Assembly: GCA_047634015.1 (NCBI GenBank)
Contig: JBLIDB010000017.1
Coordinates: 1 to 35,719 of the forward strand
Direction of reading: 5' to 3'
Length of the DNA stretch: 35,719 nucleotides
Source of the DNA: JAJRXG01 sp047634015
Lineage (GTDB): Bacteria; Bacteroidota; Bacteroidia; Chitinophagales; Saprospiraceae
The position numbers and the translations under genes are program-made. Numbering within the stretch: position 1 is the stretch's first letter; each line of letters begins with the position of its first letter. A model generated the notes under the pieces. The model was not told the DNA's origin. It saw nothing but the letters and a program-made list of their open reading frames with translations, and ran no database searches. This document shows positions 17,223 to 26,872 of this stretch, piece by piece.

Positions 17223-20200
17223 TTAAAAATCAGCAGTTAATCCAAATATAAAGGTTTTTGTCAATGGATATGCATTGTCATCAGCTCTAGCGGCAGTTGA
17301 ATTACCACGGAGGCTTGCCTCAGGATCCCATCCTATATAATCAGTAATTGTAATAAGATTCTGTCCTGTGATATAAAATCTCAGATTTTGGAAGGTCTTT
17401 TTATTTGTCAAAGGAACATTATAACTTAATGTGGCCGTCCTTAGTCTAATAAATGAAGCATCTTCAATCGTCAAATTATTAATCTTCCCACCTCCATAAG
17501 CTGCTGGGGACACTCCTGAAGGGAAGGTTGCATCAGTGTTACTCGGTGACCATCTATCTATAAATTGACTTCTGAATTTGTTTCTCCTGAAATTCGCAGG
17601 ATACATGCTTTGAATCGCCTGTACATTAATATTCTCGACACCTTGTACACCTTGAATGAAGAAATTAAAGTTGAAGCCCTTATACGAGATATCATTACCA
17701 ATACCAAAAGTATAATCAGGGAATGGTTTTCCCAATATTACCTGATCCGCCGGGCTTATTGAGCCATCACCATTCGAATCTCTGAATATCGGATAACCCG
17801 GTCTTGAACTAGGCTGAGCAGAAGCATCGACTTCAGCCTGAGTATTAAAAATACCGACTATGTCATAGCCAAAGTAAGAATAGATGGGTTCACCCGGTCG
17901 GATGACGGCACTATTTCCCGTATTTGCTAATCCTCCTGTTACAATCTGATTCAAGCCACCCAAATCTGTGGCTTCATTAGAAATCGCTGAGATGTTAAAT
18001 GTTGTAGACCAATTAACATTCGGTGTATTTATGATATTAGAACTAATAAAAAGCTCGATACCGGAATTTTTTACTTTCCCAACATTGGTCAGTATAGATG
18101 CAAATCCTGATGAGGAGGGTAAAGGAAGATTCAGAAGGAGGTCATCAGTATTCTTGATGAAATAATCCAGAGAGCCCGTCCATCTACCATCAGCAAAACC
18201 AAAATCTATTCCAATGTTGGTTTGAGAAGTTGTTTCCCATTTTAAATCGGGATTTGCAATTCTCGATGGCTGAGTTCCAGAGAATATCGTATTATTCAAG
18301 ATGGCATCACCTCCGGTAGTAAAAGTAGAAAGAGATGCATAGTTTCCGATTTCCTGATTTCCGGTCTGACCCCAACTAGCCCTTAACTTTAAATCCATTC
18401 CTTCAGGTACAAATTCTTCTTCGCTTAGCTTCCACGCAAGGGCCACAGAAGGAAAGTATCCATATTTACTATTTGTGCCAAATCGAGAAGATCCATCAGC
18501 CCGAATGGATCCAGTAAACAGGTATTTATTATTAAGAGAATAATTAACTCTTCCCAGATAAGACAACAGCGTACTTCCTTGTCTGTTACTGCGAAGATTA
18601 TCAGCTCCCGTATCACCTAGGCCTAAATTATCTGTAGCTGTGGCATCCGAAGGAAAACCTTGTATAGTCCCACCAAATGTGCGACTTTGGAAATCCTGAT
18701 ATGTTATTCCCCCTAATAAAGTAAAGTGATTATTATCATCAATTTCTTTATGGTAGTTCATCGTATATTCTACGAGATAATTAGTCAATTCTATAGAAGA
18801 AATATCCCCGATACCGCCCGCTGCGGCTCCCCTGAAGGTTGCTCGTGAATTATATAAATCTCTTCTCATGCTTTGTCGATCTGATCCAAAATTTAGTTTT
18901 GCGCTGAGGCCTTCCAGAATTTTATAATCCACTGTGATATTTCCAAAAGTCCTGTTAGTCTGACCTTTAGAATCTATACCTTCCACCAGACTGACAGGAT
19001 TGTTGACTGTTAATTCAGCAGAATGATTAAAACCACCATTCCCGTTGGGGTCGAATATTACTTCAGTCGGATCGTAGAGAATAGATGCATAAACAGGTCC
19101 CTGAGCTTCATTGGTAGCAGCATTATCCAGTGCAAAATCGTCGAATTGGGTTGAAGTGTTCATGTTAAACCCAACTTTAAACTTGTCACTAATATTATGA
19201 GACAGATTCAGACGTCCTCCATACTTTTTAATCCCGGTAGCCTTAACAACACCATCCTGGTCAAAATAATTGAACGAGGTGAAATAGGTAGTCTTCGCAT
19301 TTCCTCCTGACATGCTTAAATTTTGGCTAATAATGGGAGCGCTTCTAAAAACTTCACTTTGCCAGTCTGTTCCTGCACCGATTCGGGAAATATCAGAACC
19401 CGAGAATACTTCAGAACCAATTTCTTCAGAAGCGATTTCATTTATCACCTGGATATATTCCGCTGTGTTCAGAATATCCAATCTTCTGGGTTTTTGCTGG
19501 TGACCGTAATAAGCGTTATATGACACATTGGTTCTGCCATCCTTTCCTTTTTTAGTTGTCACAAGAACTACTCCATTAGCCCCGCGGGATCCATAGATAG
19601 CCGTAGCTGAGGCATCTTTCAATATTTCAATAGATTCAATATCCGCTGGGTTGAGGGCACTCAATGGGTTTCGACCGACGACTGTATTTCCAACACCAGC
19701 GCTTTCTCCTCCTCCAGTTCCACTTCCTGATAACAAATTGCTATTATCGATGGGCAATCCATCTATGACATACAGTGGCTCATTTCCAGCTGTAATGGAG
19801 TTGGCACCCCTAATTCTGATAGATACCCCTCCACCAGGTTCGGAACTTGTTTGTGAAATCTGCACACCTGCGGCTCGACCCGTAATAAGTTGATCTACTG
19901 ATGTATTGACTCCTTTGTTAAAGTCTTTTTCTTTCATAGAACTGACAGAACCGGTTAGATCGCTCTTTTTTACTGTTCCATAAGCTATTACTACAATCTC
20001 ATCAATGAATACACCGCTTACCAATATAACATCAACTACTGAACTTGCACCAATAGTTACTTCCTGGTCATCATACCCCGTATATGAAATCAACAATACA
20101 TCCCCCTGACCTGCATTGACACTGTATAAACCGTCAATGTCAGTTATGGTACCTACGGTGGTTCCTTTGATCATAACCGTTGCTCCAATTAAAGCTTCTC

Positions 20201-20306
20201 CACTTTCACTATCTGTAACAGTACCATTTATCTGGGCAGACAATGAGGTAATACTAAAAGAGAAACAAATGGCGAAGAATAAATTTGGAAAATTCTGATA
20301 CTTCAT
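17223..20306 (-). CDS. susC: SusC/RagA-like TonB-dependent transporter
   Basis: A 1027-residue outer-membrane transporter, a normal length for the family. A signal peptide (to about residue 25) is followed by a carboxypeptidase-regulatory-like domain beginning INGTVTDSESGEALIGATV. The plug follows, with VSIRIRGANSITAGNEPLYVIDG and KDASATAIYGSRGANGVVLVTTKKG. The rest is the beta-barrel, ending in an aromatic residue (GLTADF), as outer-membrane proteins do. With the adjacent SusD it would import oligosaccharides using TonB energy. It is the first gene of the - strand cluster; upstream lie about 450 bases of non-coding DNA and then the remains of a sulfatase gene. Confidence 0.98.
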   Translation of the reverse strand: MKYQNFPNLFFAICFSFSITSLSAQINGTVTDSESGEALIGATVMIKGTTVGTITDIDGLYSVNAGQGDVLLISYTGYDDQEVTIGASSVVDVILVSGVFIDEIVVIAYGTVKKSDLTGSVSSMKEKDFNKGVNTSVDQLITGRAAGVQISQTSSEPGGGVSIRIRGANSITAGNEPLYVIDGLPIDNSNLLSGSGTGGGESAGVGNTVVGRNPLSALNPADIESIEILKDASATAIYGSRGANGVVLVTTKKGKDGRTNVSYNAYYGHQQKPRRLDILNTAEYIQVINEIASEEIGSEVFSGSDISRIGAGTDWQSEVFRSAPIISQNLSMSGGNAKTTYFTSFNYFDQDGVVKATGIKKYGGRLNLSHNISDKFKVGFNMNTSTQFDDFALDNAATNEAQGPVYASILYDPTEVIFDPNGNGGFNHSAELTVNNPVSLVEGIDSKGQTNRTFGNITVDYKILEGLSAKLNFGSDRQSMRRDLYNSRATFRGAAAGGIGDISSIELTNYLVEYTMNYHKEIDDNNHFTLLGGITYQDFQSRTFGGTIQGFPSDATATDNLGLGDTGADNLRSNRQGSTLLSYLGRVNYSLNNKYLFTGSIRADGSSRFGTNSKYGYFPSVALAWKLSEEEFVPEGMDLKLRASWGQTGNQEIGNYASLSTFTTGGDAILNNTIFSGTQPSRIANPDLKWETTSQTNIGIDFGFADGRWTGSLDYFIKNTDDLLLNLPLPSSSGFASILTNVGKVKNSGIELFISSNIINTPNVNWSTTFNISAISNEATDLGGLNQIVTGGLANTGNSAVIRPGEPIYSYFGYDIVGIFNTQAEVDASAQPSSRPGYPIFRDSNGDGSISPADQVILGKPFPDYTFGIGNDISYKGFNFNFFIQGVQGVENINVQAIQSMYPANFRRNKFRSQFIDRWSPSNTDATFPSGVSPAAYGGGKINNLTIEDASFIRLRTATLSYNVPLTNKKTFQNLRFYITGQNLITITDYIGWDPEASLRGNSTAARADDNAYPLTKTFIFGLTADF

Positions 20307-20752
20307 CTTTTACAGAGGTTTAGTTTTATTTACAATTATCGCTGACTTCTAATTTGACATAAATGAACTTTTTTCATGAAGACTTGGCGATATCTTTCTT
20401 TAGCAACATTTCAATACACAATAATCAGATATTACAAGTGGTTGTTGGTTGACAAATGGTTCAAATAGGTTTGAATATTGTTCAGAATGAATAAGGTTAG
20501 GCTGTGAAGGATAAAAGTCCGTAGGAAATCTTCCAGATAAAATCAGTAATTAAAATTTCTCCGGAAGATACCCACACTATTTATATGATCAATCGAGAAA
20601 ATGGGAAATATAAAGAAATGGCCATTTCCGAATTTGCCATGTAGCAACTTAGTTTTTGACAAAATGCTTCGTATGATATGACTCCTGCATTATGAATCGC
20701 ATTTATTTCTTTCAGGTGAAATCAACTAAAAGTGAGAAAACTACGGTCCTTC
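20307..20752. other. susC upstream region
   Basis: This 446-bp stretch lies between the susC start and the stop of the broken sulfatase. It should contain the susC promoter and the binding site of the hybrid sensor, but I could not identify a confident -7/-33 pair or a symmetric operator. A short + strand reading (KEMAISEFAM region near 20620) might be a gene scrap but matches nothing I recognise. Confidence 0.4.
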
Positions 20753-20796
20753 CTATTTTTCATCGACTGGTATCCGGACTCTGAGGTTGTCAGGGA

Positions 20797-20802
20797 GGGT
20801 AT
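20797..20802 (+). repeat. Target-site duplication, left copy (GGGTAT)
   Basis: GGGTAT adjoins the left end of the IS4 element and recurs at 22435-22440. The duplication may be 10 bp with one mismatch (GGGAGGGTAT at 20793-20802 against seven G plus TAT at 22431-22440), which would suit the IS4 family better. Confidence 0.65.
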
Positions 20803-20821
20803 CCAATGTCGTTGAGTTAAG
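20803..20821 (+). repeat. Left terminal inverted repeat of the IS4 element
   Basis: CCAATGTCGTTGAGTTAAG, exactly inverted at 22414-22432. Confidence 0.88.
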
Positions 20822-20847
20822 GTTTTGTATTTTCAGGTCAGTACTTA

Positions 20848-22196
20848 ATGTGTATATTGAGGAATAAACATATCGCAAATAAGATGAAAGCCCATCAAAG
20901 ACCACATCAAGCTAGTCAAAACTTTGAAAAAAAACTGACTTATAGAGAACTTGTTTCATGTCACAGGGTAAAACCAACCGACTTCACGAGGGACCGTAGT
21001 TTGCCTTTCCAGAAGGTCTTTTCCTACTTATTAATTTCTTAACCCTATCCCTTCAATCAGAATTGGACAACTTTTTTAAGATTCTTTTCAACAAGGAGAT
21101 ACCTGTCAATGAAGTCACCAAAGGGGCATTCAGTTTGGCCCGCAAGAAGCTTAATTACGAAGCTTTCGTAGAACTTGATAAAGACCAGATTGAATACTTC
21201 TATGAAAATGTGTCCTTTAAAACCTAGCATGGATTCAGGCTACTTGGAATAGACAGGTCTACTGCAAGATTACCATATAGTGAGGAAATGGTAACAAAAT
21301 ATGGTATACACGACACCTCTGAGACAGGGGCGCCAATCATTTATACTAGCTTATCGCAAGCATATGATTTACTAAATAACCTGACTGTAGATGCTCAATT
21401 ATCAACCTATAGTGACAATGAGCATAATTTGGCAGTGCAGCATTCGGCCATATTTCAAAAAGGGGACTTGACATTGTATGCTAGGAATTCTGCTTCTTTT
21501 TGCTTGTTTGCCCTGCTACTAAACAAGGAGGTAGATTTTTGTGCAAGATTAAAGACGGGCAGTTGGAAAGTCGCAAAACAGTTAATCGATATGGGGGATA
21601 AAGAAATGATAGCAAAGATTTATCCTAGTAAAGCTATTGCTAAAAAGTGTAAAGAATTAGGCTTATCAACAGCTCCGATTACACTTCGTTTTATTTGTAT
21701 AGAACTAAGTACAGGGGAAAAGGAAGTACTTGTAACAGGCCTTGTAAATGAAGGTGATTATCCTTACGATGTTTTTTCTGATTTATACCAGCTTAGATGG
21801 CAGGTAGAAGAATCCTATAAGACCATGAAGTAAAGGCTGGAAATCGAAAATTTTAGTGGAAAAAGCTGTTTGGCGATCGCACAGGATTTTCATGCAAAAA
21901 TATTTTCTTGTAACCTTACAGCCATTCTTGTTTCTGGAACAGATAAAATGGTGAAACGGGTATGTGAAAATCGGGGGAGGAAATACAAGCCCAACTTCAC
22001 ACAGGCCCTAAACCGGATGAAAAAGAACATCGTTTTATTGTTTTGCAAGGATATTGAAACAGTCGAGGGTTATTTAGATGAACTCACAAGTCTATTTGCG
22101 GCAAATTTGGAAATAGTCCGTGCCGATAGACATTATCAAAGAAACTTTAGGAAAAGTAAACGGATATACCCAATGCCTTATAAGAACTCTTTTTAA
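20848..22196 (+). pseudogene. IS4-family transposase, frameshifted with two nonsense codons
   Basis: The N-terminal part (ATG at 20848, or more likely 20884) reads to DFTRDRSLPFQKVFSYLLIS, where the frame ends at TAA 21040-21042. The next frame picks up at LTLSLQSELDNFFKIL, so one frameshift lies near 21035-21045. That frame continues through FSLARKKLNYEAF to TAG at 21225-21227, where HGFRLLGIDRSTARLP follows; relatives usually have Trp here, which fits TGG to TAG. It then runs to YQLRWQVEESYKTMK, TAA at 21831-21833, RLEIENFSGKS, and the true end at 22194-22196. The W-x-x-E-x-x-Y-K-x-x-K block is the IS4 YREK-type motif with the catalytic Glu. Not functional as written. Confidence 0.88.
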
Positions 22197-22413
22197 ACCA
22201 AACATACCATATCTGTATACTTTGGTCTAATCATCAAATTGGTAAGGGGATTCCTGTATCCCAGTCCTTTGCTTATAACACCCTTTGTAAATTACAATCG
22301 AAAAGTATACCAAGGTTTCAATGCAAACTCATAAGTGTAGAGGGAAACGTATCGTATCTTAAATTTTACACTGTGTATATTCTGTTCCGCAGAAAGAAGT
22401 AGTACCGCATTTT

Positions 22414-22432
22414 CTTAACTCAACGACATTGG
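22414..22432 (-). repeat. Right terminal inverted repeat of the IS4 element
   Basis: CTTAACTCAACGACATTGG, exact inverted partner of 20803-20821. Confidence 0.88.
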
Positions 22433-22434
22433 GG

Positions 22435-22440
22435 GGGTAT
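22435..22440 (+). repeat. Target-site duplication, right copy (GGGTAT)
   Basis: Partner of 20797-20802, directly after the run of G residues that ends the element. Its removal together with the element restores the sulfatase frame. Confidence 0.65.
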
Positions 22441-22611
22441 CTGTTATATCCGCTTTATGTTCCTCAATTATAATTTTAATGATCGTGATTATTTGGGGAG
22501 CATTTTCAGAAACATCATAAGTCTCAGGAATATCAGCTTCAACATTGTATAATTCGGGATGTTCTAATGTCACCACTTTCCCATAATTGACTTCATCACG
22601 AAGAATCCGCA

Positions 22612-22834
22612 TAATGCAATAGGTTTTCGTTATGAGAGATCAAAATGCAATAAAACAAGGTGCTCCACAGTAATTTTGCCTCATTAACGAGTGATTCCGT
22701 AGGATGAAGTCAAATAGCCTTCAAATGAGAGCACCACTTAAGGACGGGAAGCAGCACCGTTACATTGAGAAGCAAAATTGCTGAACGTGCCTCATTTTGC
22801 AGTAATTTTATCTCGTAATAGATTATCTAATGCA
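22612..22834. repeat. 7-bp direct repeat flanking a ~209-bp insert in the sulfatase pseudogene
   Basis: TAATGCA occurs at 22612-22618 and 22828-22834. The sulfatase similarity stops at KMHLLQ on one side and resumes at RDEVNYGKVV on the other, so the ~209 bases between look like an insertion. Its ends show no clear inverted repeats. Inside it, CAGTAATTTT and GCCTCATT each occur twice (22668-22685 and 22789-22809), in swapped order. Confidence 0.4.
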
Positions 22835-23472
22835 TCATACGGGTTGAAGAAGATGCATTTTATACTTTCCAAAAGGCGCAGCGTGTAAAATGCCCTTGGT
22901 CCAATAGAAAAACTCATTTCTTGGGCTTTTACCTTTCCATTTTAAAACCGATGAAAGATTGTATCAATCTAATTTTCGATCAGACGGAATATCGGTACCA
23001 CTAAGAGAAGCAAAAGTGGGTAGAAGATCAAGCGAAGATCCCATATCTGTGATTATTCCCGTAACTACATTATCGGGCCCCAGAATGTAGTAGGTAACCG
23101 TTGACCTCCTTTAAAGGCAGTTCCCTTACCCGCTCTAATACTTGTCCGACGCTCCTCTCCTCAATGGCAGCGCCATAGAGACTGAGCTTTCTAACTCCCC
23201 CGAAAGTCTTCATGAACGAAGAGAGGGATATGAGGTAAGTTATAGGCGAGACAGAGAAAGAAAGGTTTATCCTTATTTGATTTGATATAGTCAACCGACT
23301 TTTCAGTATTCTTCTAGTAATTGTGTAAATAGGTAGAATATTTGTTCAAAAGGGTCTGCAAATAGTCCATTCCTTGGTGAACGAAATACGAAAGATTAAT
23401 TTAGTAAAATCCGTTATACCCATTAGATTTAACATCAAAATTGAGAAATCTAATGACAAAGAGCGCACAACG

Positions 23473-26400
23473 ATGAACTATATTTGGACAGAGCCTAACC
23501 CCCTCCGACTTTCAAGGTTATGCGGATTATTCCTGATTTTATCCCTGATATCTTGCTCGAATGATGAATTTTCAAGCCATTTTGAAGCATCACCTCAATT
23601 TCGACTTCTTTCAGGCGACGAGACCGGTCTAAAATCAATTAATGCTTTATCCATGACTGCAGAATTCAATGTGTTTGAGTACATGAATTTTTTCAATGGA
23701 GGAGGAGTAGCTGTCGGAGATTTTAACAAAGATGGTTTGGAAGACATTTTTCTTGCCCGCAATCTAACATCCAACAAGATATACCTCAATGAAGGTAATT
23801 TAAAGTTCAAAGACGTCACGAAGGAAGCACAATTAGAGGGAGAACCAGGATTTACTACGGGAACATCAGTAGTAGATATCAACAATGATGGGATGCTTGA
23901 TATTTATGTAGGGCAACTGGGAGATATATCAAATCTGAAAGGAAATTCGCAATTATACATTTGTAAGGAAATAATAAACGGAATACCCATTTTTGAAAAT
24001 CGAGCAGACGAATATGGAATTGCCTTTTCAGGCCTTGCACAACAAGCTACTTTTTTTGACTATGATCAAGATGGTGATTTAGACATGTACCAACTAAATC
24101 AATCTGTTCATCAAGCCGGCATATCTAGAGGCCGCAAAAATGTCCCTGTTAAAGATGATAGATCGGGCGACAGATTATTGAGAAATGACAGTGAGGGGGG
24201 AATAATAAAATTCTCGGATGTTACACTTACTGCTGGCATTCAGAGTACCGCTTTAGGATTTGGATTAGGTATAGCTACGGGAGATGTAAATTTTGATGGT
24301 TGGCCCGATATCTATGTTTGTAATGACTTTCATGAGAATGACTATCTCTATATTAATCAAGGAGATGGAACTTTTAAAGAGTCCGTTTCTGACTATCTGC
24401 GCCATACAAGTCGATTTTCAATGGGTGTTGATATAGCAGATATAAACAATGACGGACTATCAGAGATTTACAGTTTGGATATGCTCGCGGAGGATCCGTA
24501 TATCCTAAAAACTTCATTGGGCGAAGATGGTTATGATGTCTACCAGCTAAAATTAAGTCATGGATTTAATTATCAATATTCCAGAAACAATCTTCAGTTA
24601 AACAATGGAAACGGTACTTTTAGTGAGATTGGAATATTCGCGGGCGTCCATGCTACCGATTGGTCATGGTCTCCATTATTCATGGATTTCGATCATGACG
24701 GATTAAAGGATCTATTTGTAAGTAATGGCATTCCAAGAAGGATGAACAATATCGACTATGTCAACTTCAAATTGTATGGTCAGCCAGTAAAAGATACCGA
24801 CAATAAATCCGATAATATCAATGTGGACGATCCTCTTGGTATAATCAATAACATGCCTCAAATCAAGCTTCACAACAAATTTTTTCTAAATAACGGCAAC
24901 TTAAAATTTAAAGATATTTACAGATCCATAAGCGATGACAAGGCCAGCTATTCGAATGGAGCCGCTTATGCCGATTTGGACAATGATGGTGATCTGGACA
25001 TCATTACAAATAATATTGATGACACTCCATTTATATACCAAAACTTGACTGTTGAAAAGAATCAAGATGGAGCTCATTTTATAAATATTCGATTTAAAGG
25101 TTCTCCTAGAAACATTAACAGTATAGGTGCCAAAGTTATAATTGAAAAAGGTGACGATCTATTGACATATGAACATTTCCCGGTAAAAGGATATATGTCG
25201 AGTGTTGCCCTAGGCTTGCATATCGGTCTTGGTGACACAAGTTCAATTGGGTCAATTACAATTATCTGGCCGGATGGAACTTACGATAATTTAGAAGACA
25301 GAGAATATAATGAGGTGAACGTTATTGAGTGGAAAGAAGGTCTTCCCAAATATAATTTTCATCTTTTACAAGAGGGCGAAGATACGCCGTATGCTCTAAT
25401 CGATATATCAGATCAATCGGGCCTAAAAATTAAGCACACAGAAAATTGGTTTGTCGAGTTTAATAAAGAAGCATTGATGCCTCATATGGTATCGAGAGAA
25501 GGACCATCCTTAGCATCAGGTGACATAAATGGAGATGGCCTTGAGGATGTTCTTATCGGGGGAGCCAGAGACGAATCCGCGACTATTTTAATTCAGGATG
25601 AAGATGGTCTTTTTCTAATTAATCCAATACCGGCAATCGAAGAAGACGCTCAATATGAGGATGTCGATGCTTTAATCATTGATATCGATCTGGACGGTGA
25701 TCCCGATATCATAATGGCAGGTGGAGATAATGAAGTATTGGGGGCCAGAATATCAAAACAGAACAGAGTTTACTTAAATGATGGAACTGGTCAGTTTTCA
25801 CGAATCGAGTCTTTTCCGGAAGCTTCCGTTACGGCTTCTTGTATTGTAGATGGTGATTTTAATAATGATGGCTTACCGGATTTCTTCATCGGTGGAAGGG
25901 CTAATCCAGGTTCATATGGAACAACACCCAAGTCGTTCCTCTATAAAAATTTGGGAAATGCTCAATTTCAATTAGTTACGCCAGATCTTGCCCCGGAGTT
26001 AGAAGAAGTCGGAATGGTTAAGGATGCAAATTGGACTGATATAGACAATGATGGTGATCAAGATCTTGTTCTGGCTCTTGAATGGGATGCTCTTCAAATT
26101 TTTATTAATAATAATGGTCATTTAAAAAAGAAAAGCCTGAATAATCTCAAGGGATGGTGGAATTTCATACTTACTCATGATTTTGATCAAGACGGGGATA
26201 TAGATATTCTCGCCGGTAACCTAGGAGCCAATAGCAAATTTCATCCTACAAAGGAGGAACCTGTAAGATGTTATATCGATGACTATGATAACAATGGACA
26301 ACTAGACCAGATCATTACCTATTATTTAAAGGGACGTGAGTACCTGTTTCACACCCATGAAGAATTAGTCAAGCAGCTTCCAGCACTAAAACGAAAATAC

Positions 26401-26862
26401 CTTTATGCTTCAGATTTGGCCAAGGCCACTATCCAGGAAATCTTTGGAAAACAAACATTGGAAGAGGCATTAACATTAGAAGCGAATTTTATGCTCAGCG
26501 CATGGTTTGAGAATAAGGGTAATCTAGAATTTAAAACTCATCCTTTACCGGATGCGTTGCAATATTCTTCCCTAGAATCAGGACTAATTGCAGATATTGA
26601 TCGTAATGGGCATCCGGAAATTATCCTAGGTGGAAATTTTCATGAATGCAATATTGAGATGGGCAGGTATGATGCTGATTACGGCAATATATTATCCATT
26701 CGAAAAGACAAGACCATGAAGGTTTATCCAATGAGGGATACACCTATCAAAGGACAAATTAGAAAAATTACAACTGTCAAGTCCCAGCACGGAGATAAGT
26801 ATATTTTTGCCAGGAATGATGATTTTATAAAGGTCCTTCAAAGGTCTGAATTGATAGAATAA
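23473..26862 (+). CDS. Large FG-GAP repeat / ASPIC-UnbV lipoprotein (CRTAC1-like)
   Basis: I place the start at ATG 23473 (1129 residues) because it begins a lipoprotein signal with lipobox LISC (Cys28); the frame extends 33 codons further to a TTG with no signal-like features. At least a dozen FG-GAP/VCBS-type repeats carry calcium-binding-like DxDxDG loops, for example DFNKDGLEDIF, DINNDGMLDIY, DYDQDGDLDMY, DLDNDGDLDII and DIDNDGDQDLV. An ASPIC/UnbV segment (GAKVIIEKGDD to IIWPDGTYDN) lies in the middle. These proteins form beta-propellers on the cell surface and are common beside SusCD genes; their biochemical role is poorly defined. A sulfatase ATG follows 10 bp after its stop, so the two are likely co-transcribed. 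Its upstream region abuts the truncated end of the sulfatase pseudogene. Confidence 0.93.
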   Translation: MNYIWTEPNPLRLSRLCGLFLILSLISCSNDEFSSHFEASPQFRLLSGDETGLKSINALSMTAEFNVFEYMNFFNGGGVAVGDFNKDGLEDIFLARNLTSNKIYLNEGNLKFKDVTKEAQLEGEPGFTTGTSVVDINNDGMLDIYVGQLGDISNLKGNSQLYICKEIINGIPIFENRADEYGIAFSGLAQQATFFDYDQDGDLDMYQLNQSVHQAGISRGRKNVPVKDDRSGDRLLRNDSEGGIIKFSDVTLTAGIQSTALGFGLGIATGDVNFDGWPDIYVCNDFHENDYLYINQGDGTFKESVSDYLRHTSRFSMGVDIADINNDGLSEIYSLDMLAEDPYILKTSLGEDGYDVYQLKLSHGFNYQYSRNNLQLNNGNGTFSEIGIFAGVHATDWSWSPLFMDFDHDGLKDLFVSNGIPRRMNNIDYVNFKLYGQPVKDTDNKSDNINVDDPLGIINNMPQIKLHNKFFLNNGNLKFKDIYRSISDDKASYSNGAAYADLDNDGDLDIITNNIDDTPFIYQNLTVEKNQDGAHFINIRFKGSPRNINSIGAKVIIEKGDDLLTYEHFPVKGYMSSVALGLHIGLGDTSSIGSITIIWPDGTYDNLEDREYNEVNVIEWKEGLPKYNFHLLQEGEDTPYALIDISDQSGLKIKHTENWFVEFNKEALMPHMVSREGPSLASGDINGDGLEDVLIGGARDESATILIQDEDGLFLINPIPAIEEDAQYEDVDALIIDIDLDGDPDIIMAGGDNEVLGARISKQNRVYLNDGTGQFSRIESFPEASVTASCIVDGDFNNDGLPDFFIGGRANPGSYGTTPKSFLYKNLGNAQFQLVTPDLAPELEEVGMVKDANWTDIDNDGDQDLVLALEWDALQIFINNNGHLKKKSLNNLKGWWNFILTHDFDQDGDIDILAGNLGANSKFHPTKEEPVRCYIDDYDNNGQLDQIITYYLKGREYLFHTHEELVKQLPALKRKYLYASDLAKATIQEIFGKQTLEEALTLEANFMLSAWFENKGNLEFKTHPLPDALQYSSLESGLIADIDRNGHPEIILGGNFHECNIEMGRYDADYGNILSIRKDKTMKVYPMRDTPIKGQIRKITTVKSQHGDKYIFARNDDFIKVLQRSELIE

Positions 26863-26872
26863 TTTGTTTCAT

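Larger units (their letters stand above)
20803..22434 (+). mobile_element. IS4-family insertion sequence, inactive, about 1.63 kb
   Basis: Bounded by the perfect 19-bp inverted repeat CCAATGTCGTTGAGTTAAG (20803-20821) and its reverse complement (22414-22432). The exact right boundary is uncertain by a few bases because of a G run. It carries one + strand transposase gene with a frameshift and two stop codons. It sits inside the last ~17 codons of the sulfatase pseudogene, in the opposite orientation. The ~215 bases after the transposase stop (22197-22413) contain no further gene. Confidence 0.88.
20753..23340 (-). pseudogene. Arylsulfatase A-like sulfatase gene, 5'-truncated, decayed and split by an IS4-family element
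   Basis: Scattered - strand segments line up with the paralogous sulfatases. DYIKSNKDKPFFLCLAYNLPH and IPLFVHEDF lie at about 23295-23195, followed by FWGPDNVVTGIITDMGSS and FASLSGTDIPSDRKLD near 23080-22960. GKSPRNEFFYWTKGILHA lies near 22910-22860, and LEHPELYNVEADIPETYDV near 22570-22510. The N-terminal half with the formylglycine motif is missing, and frameshifts and stops occur throughout. The 3' end is cut by the IS4 element: GAT ACC C before the insert joins the bases beyond it to give DTLPDNLRVRIPVDEK then TAG (20755-20753). That tail matches the ending of the 12527 sulfatase (TPDQLDIRIEK). The gene was probably once an intact member upstream of susC. Confidence 0.85.

Noticed and set aside
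21288..22196. Two independent genes of 181 and 108 residues
   Set aside because: They are in the same frame, separated by one TAA, and together read as the C-terminal two-thirds of one IS4 transposase.
22415..22612. A separate 65-residue protein on the - strand
   Set aside because: It is the C-terminal scrap of the broken sulfatase read into the IS4 terminal repeat.
23374..23472. Longer start (TTG) for the FG-GAP protein
   Set aside because: The 33 extra residues lack signal features and would bury the lipoprotein signal that begins at ATG 23473.
26864..26872. TTG start for the GKWPLG sulfatase
   Set aside because: An ATG nine bases later begins directly at the basic-hydrophobic signal peptide and suits the gene spacing.
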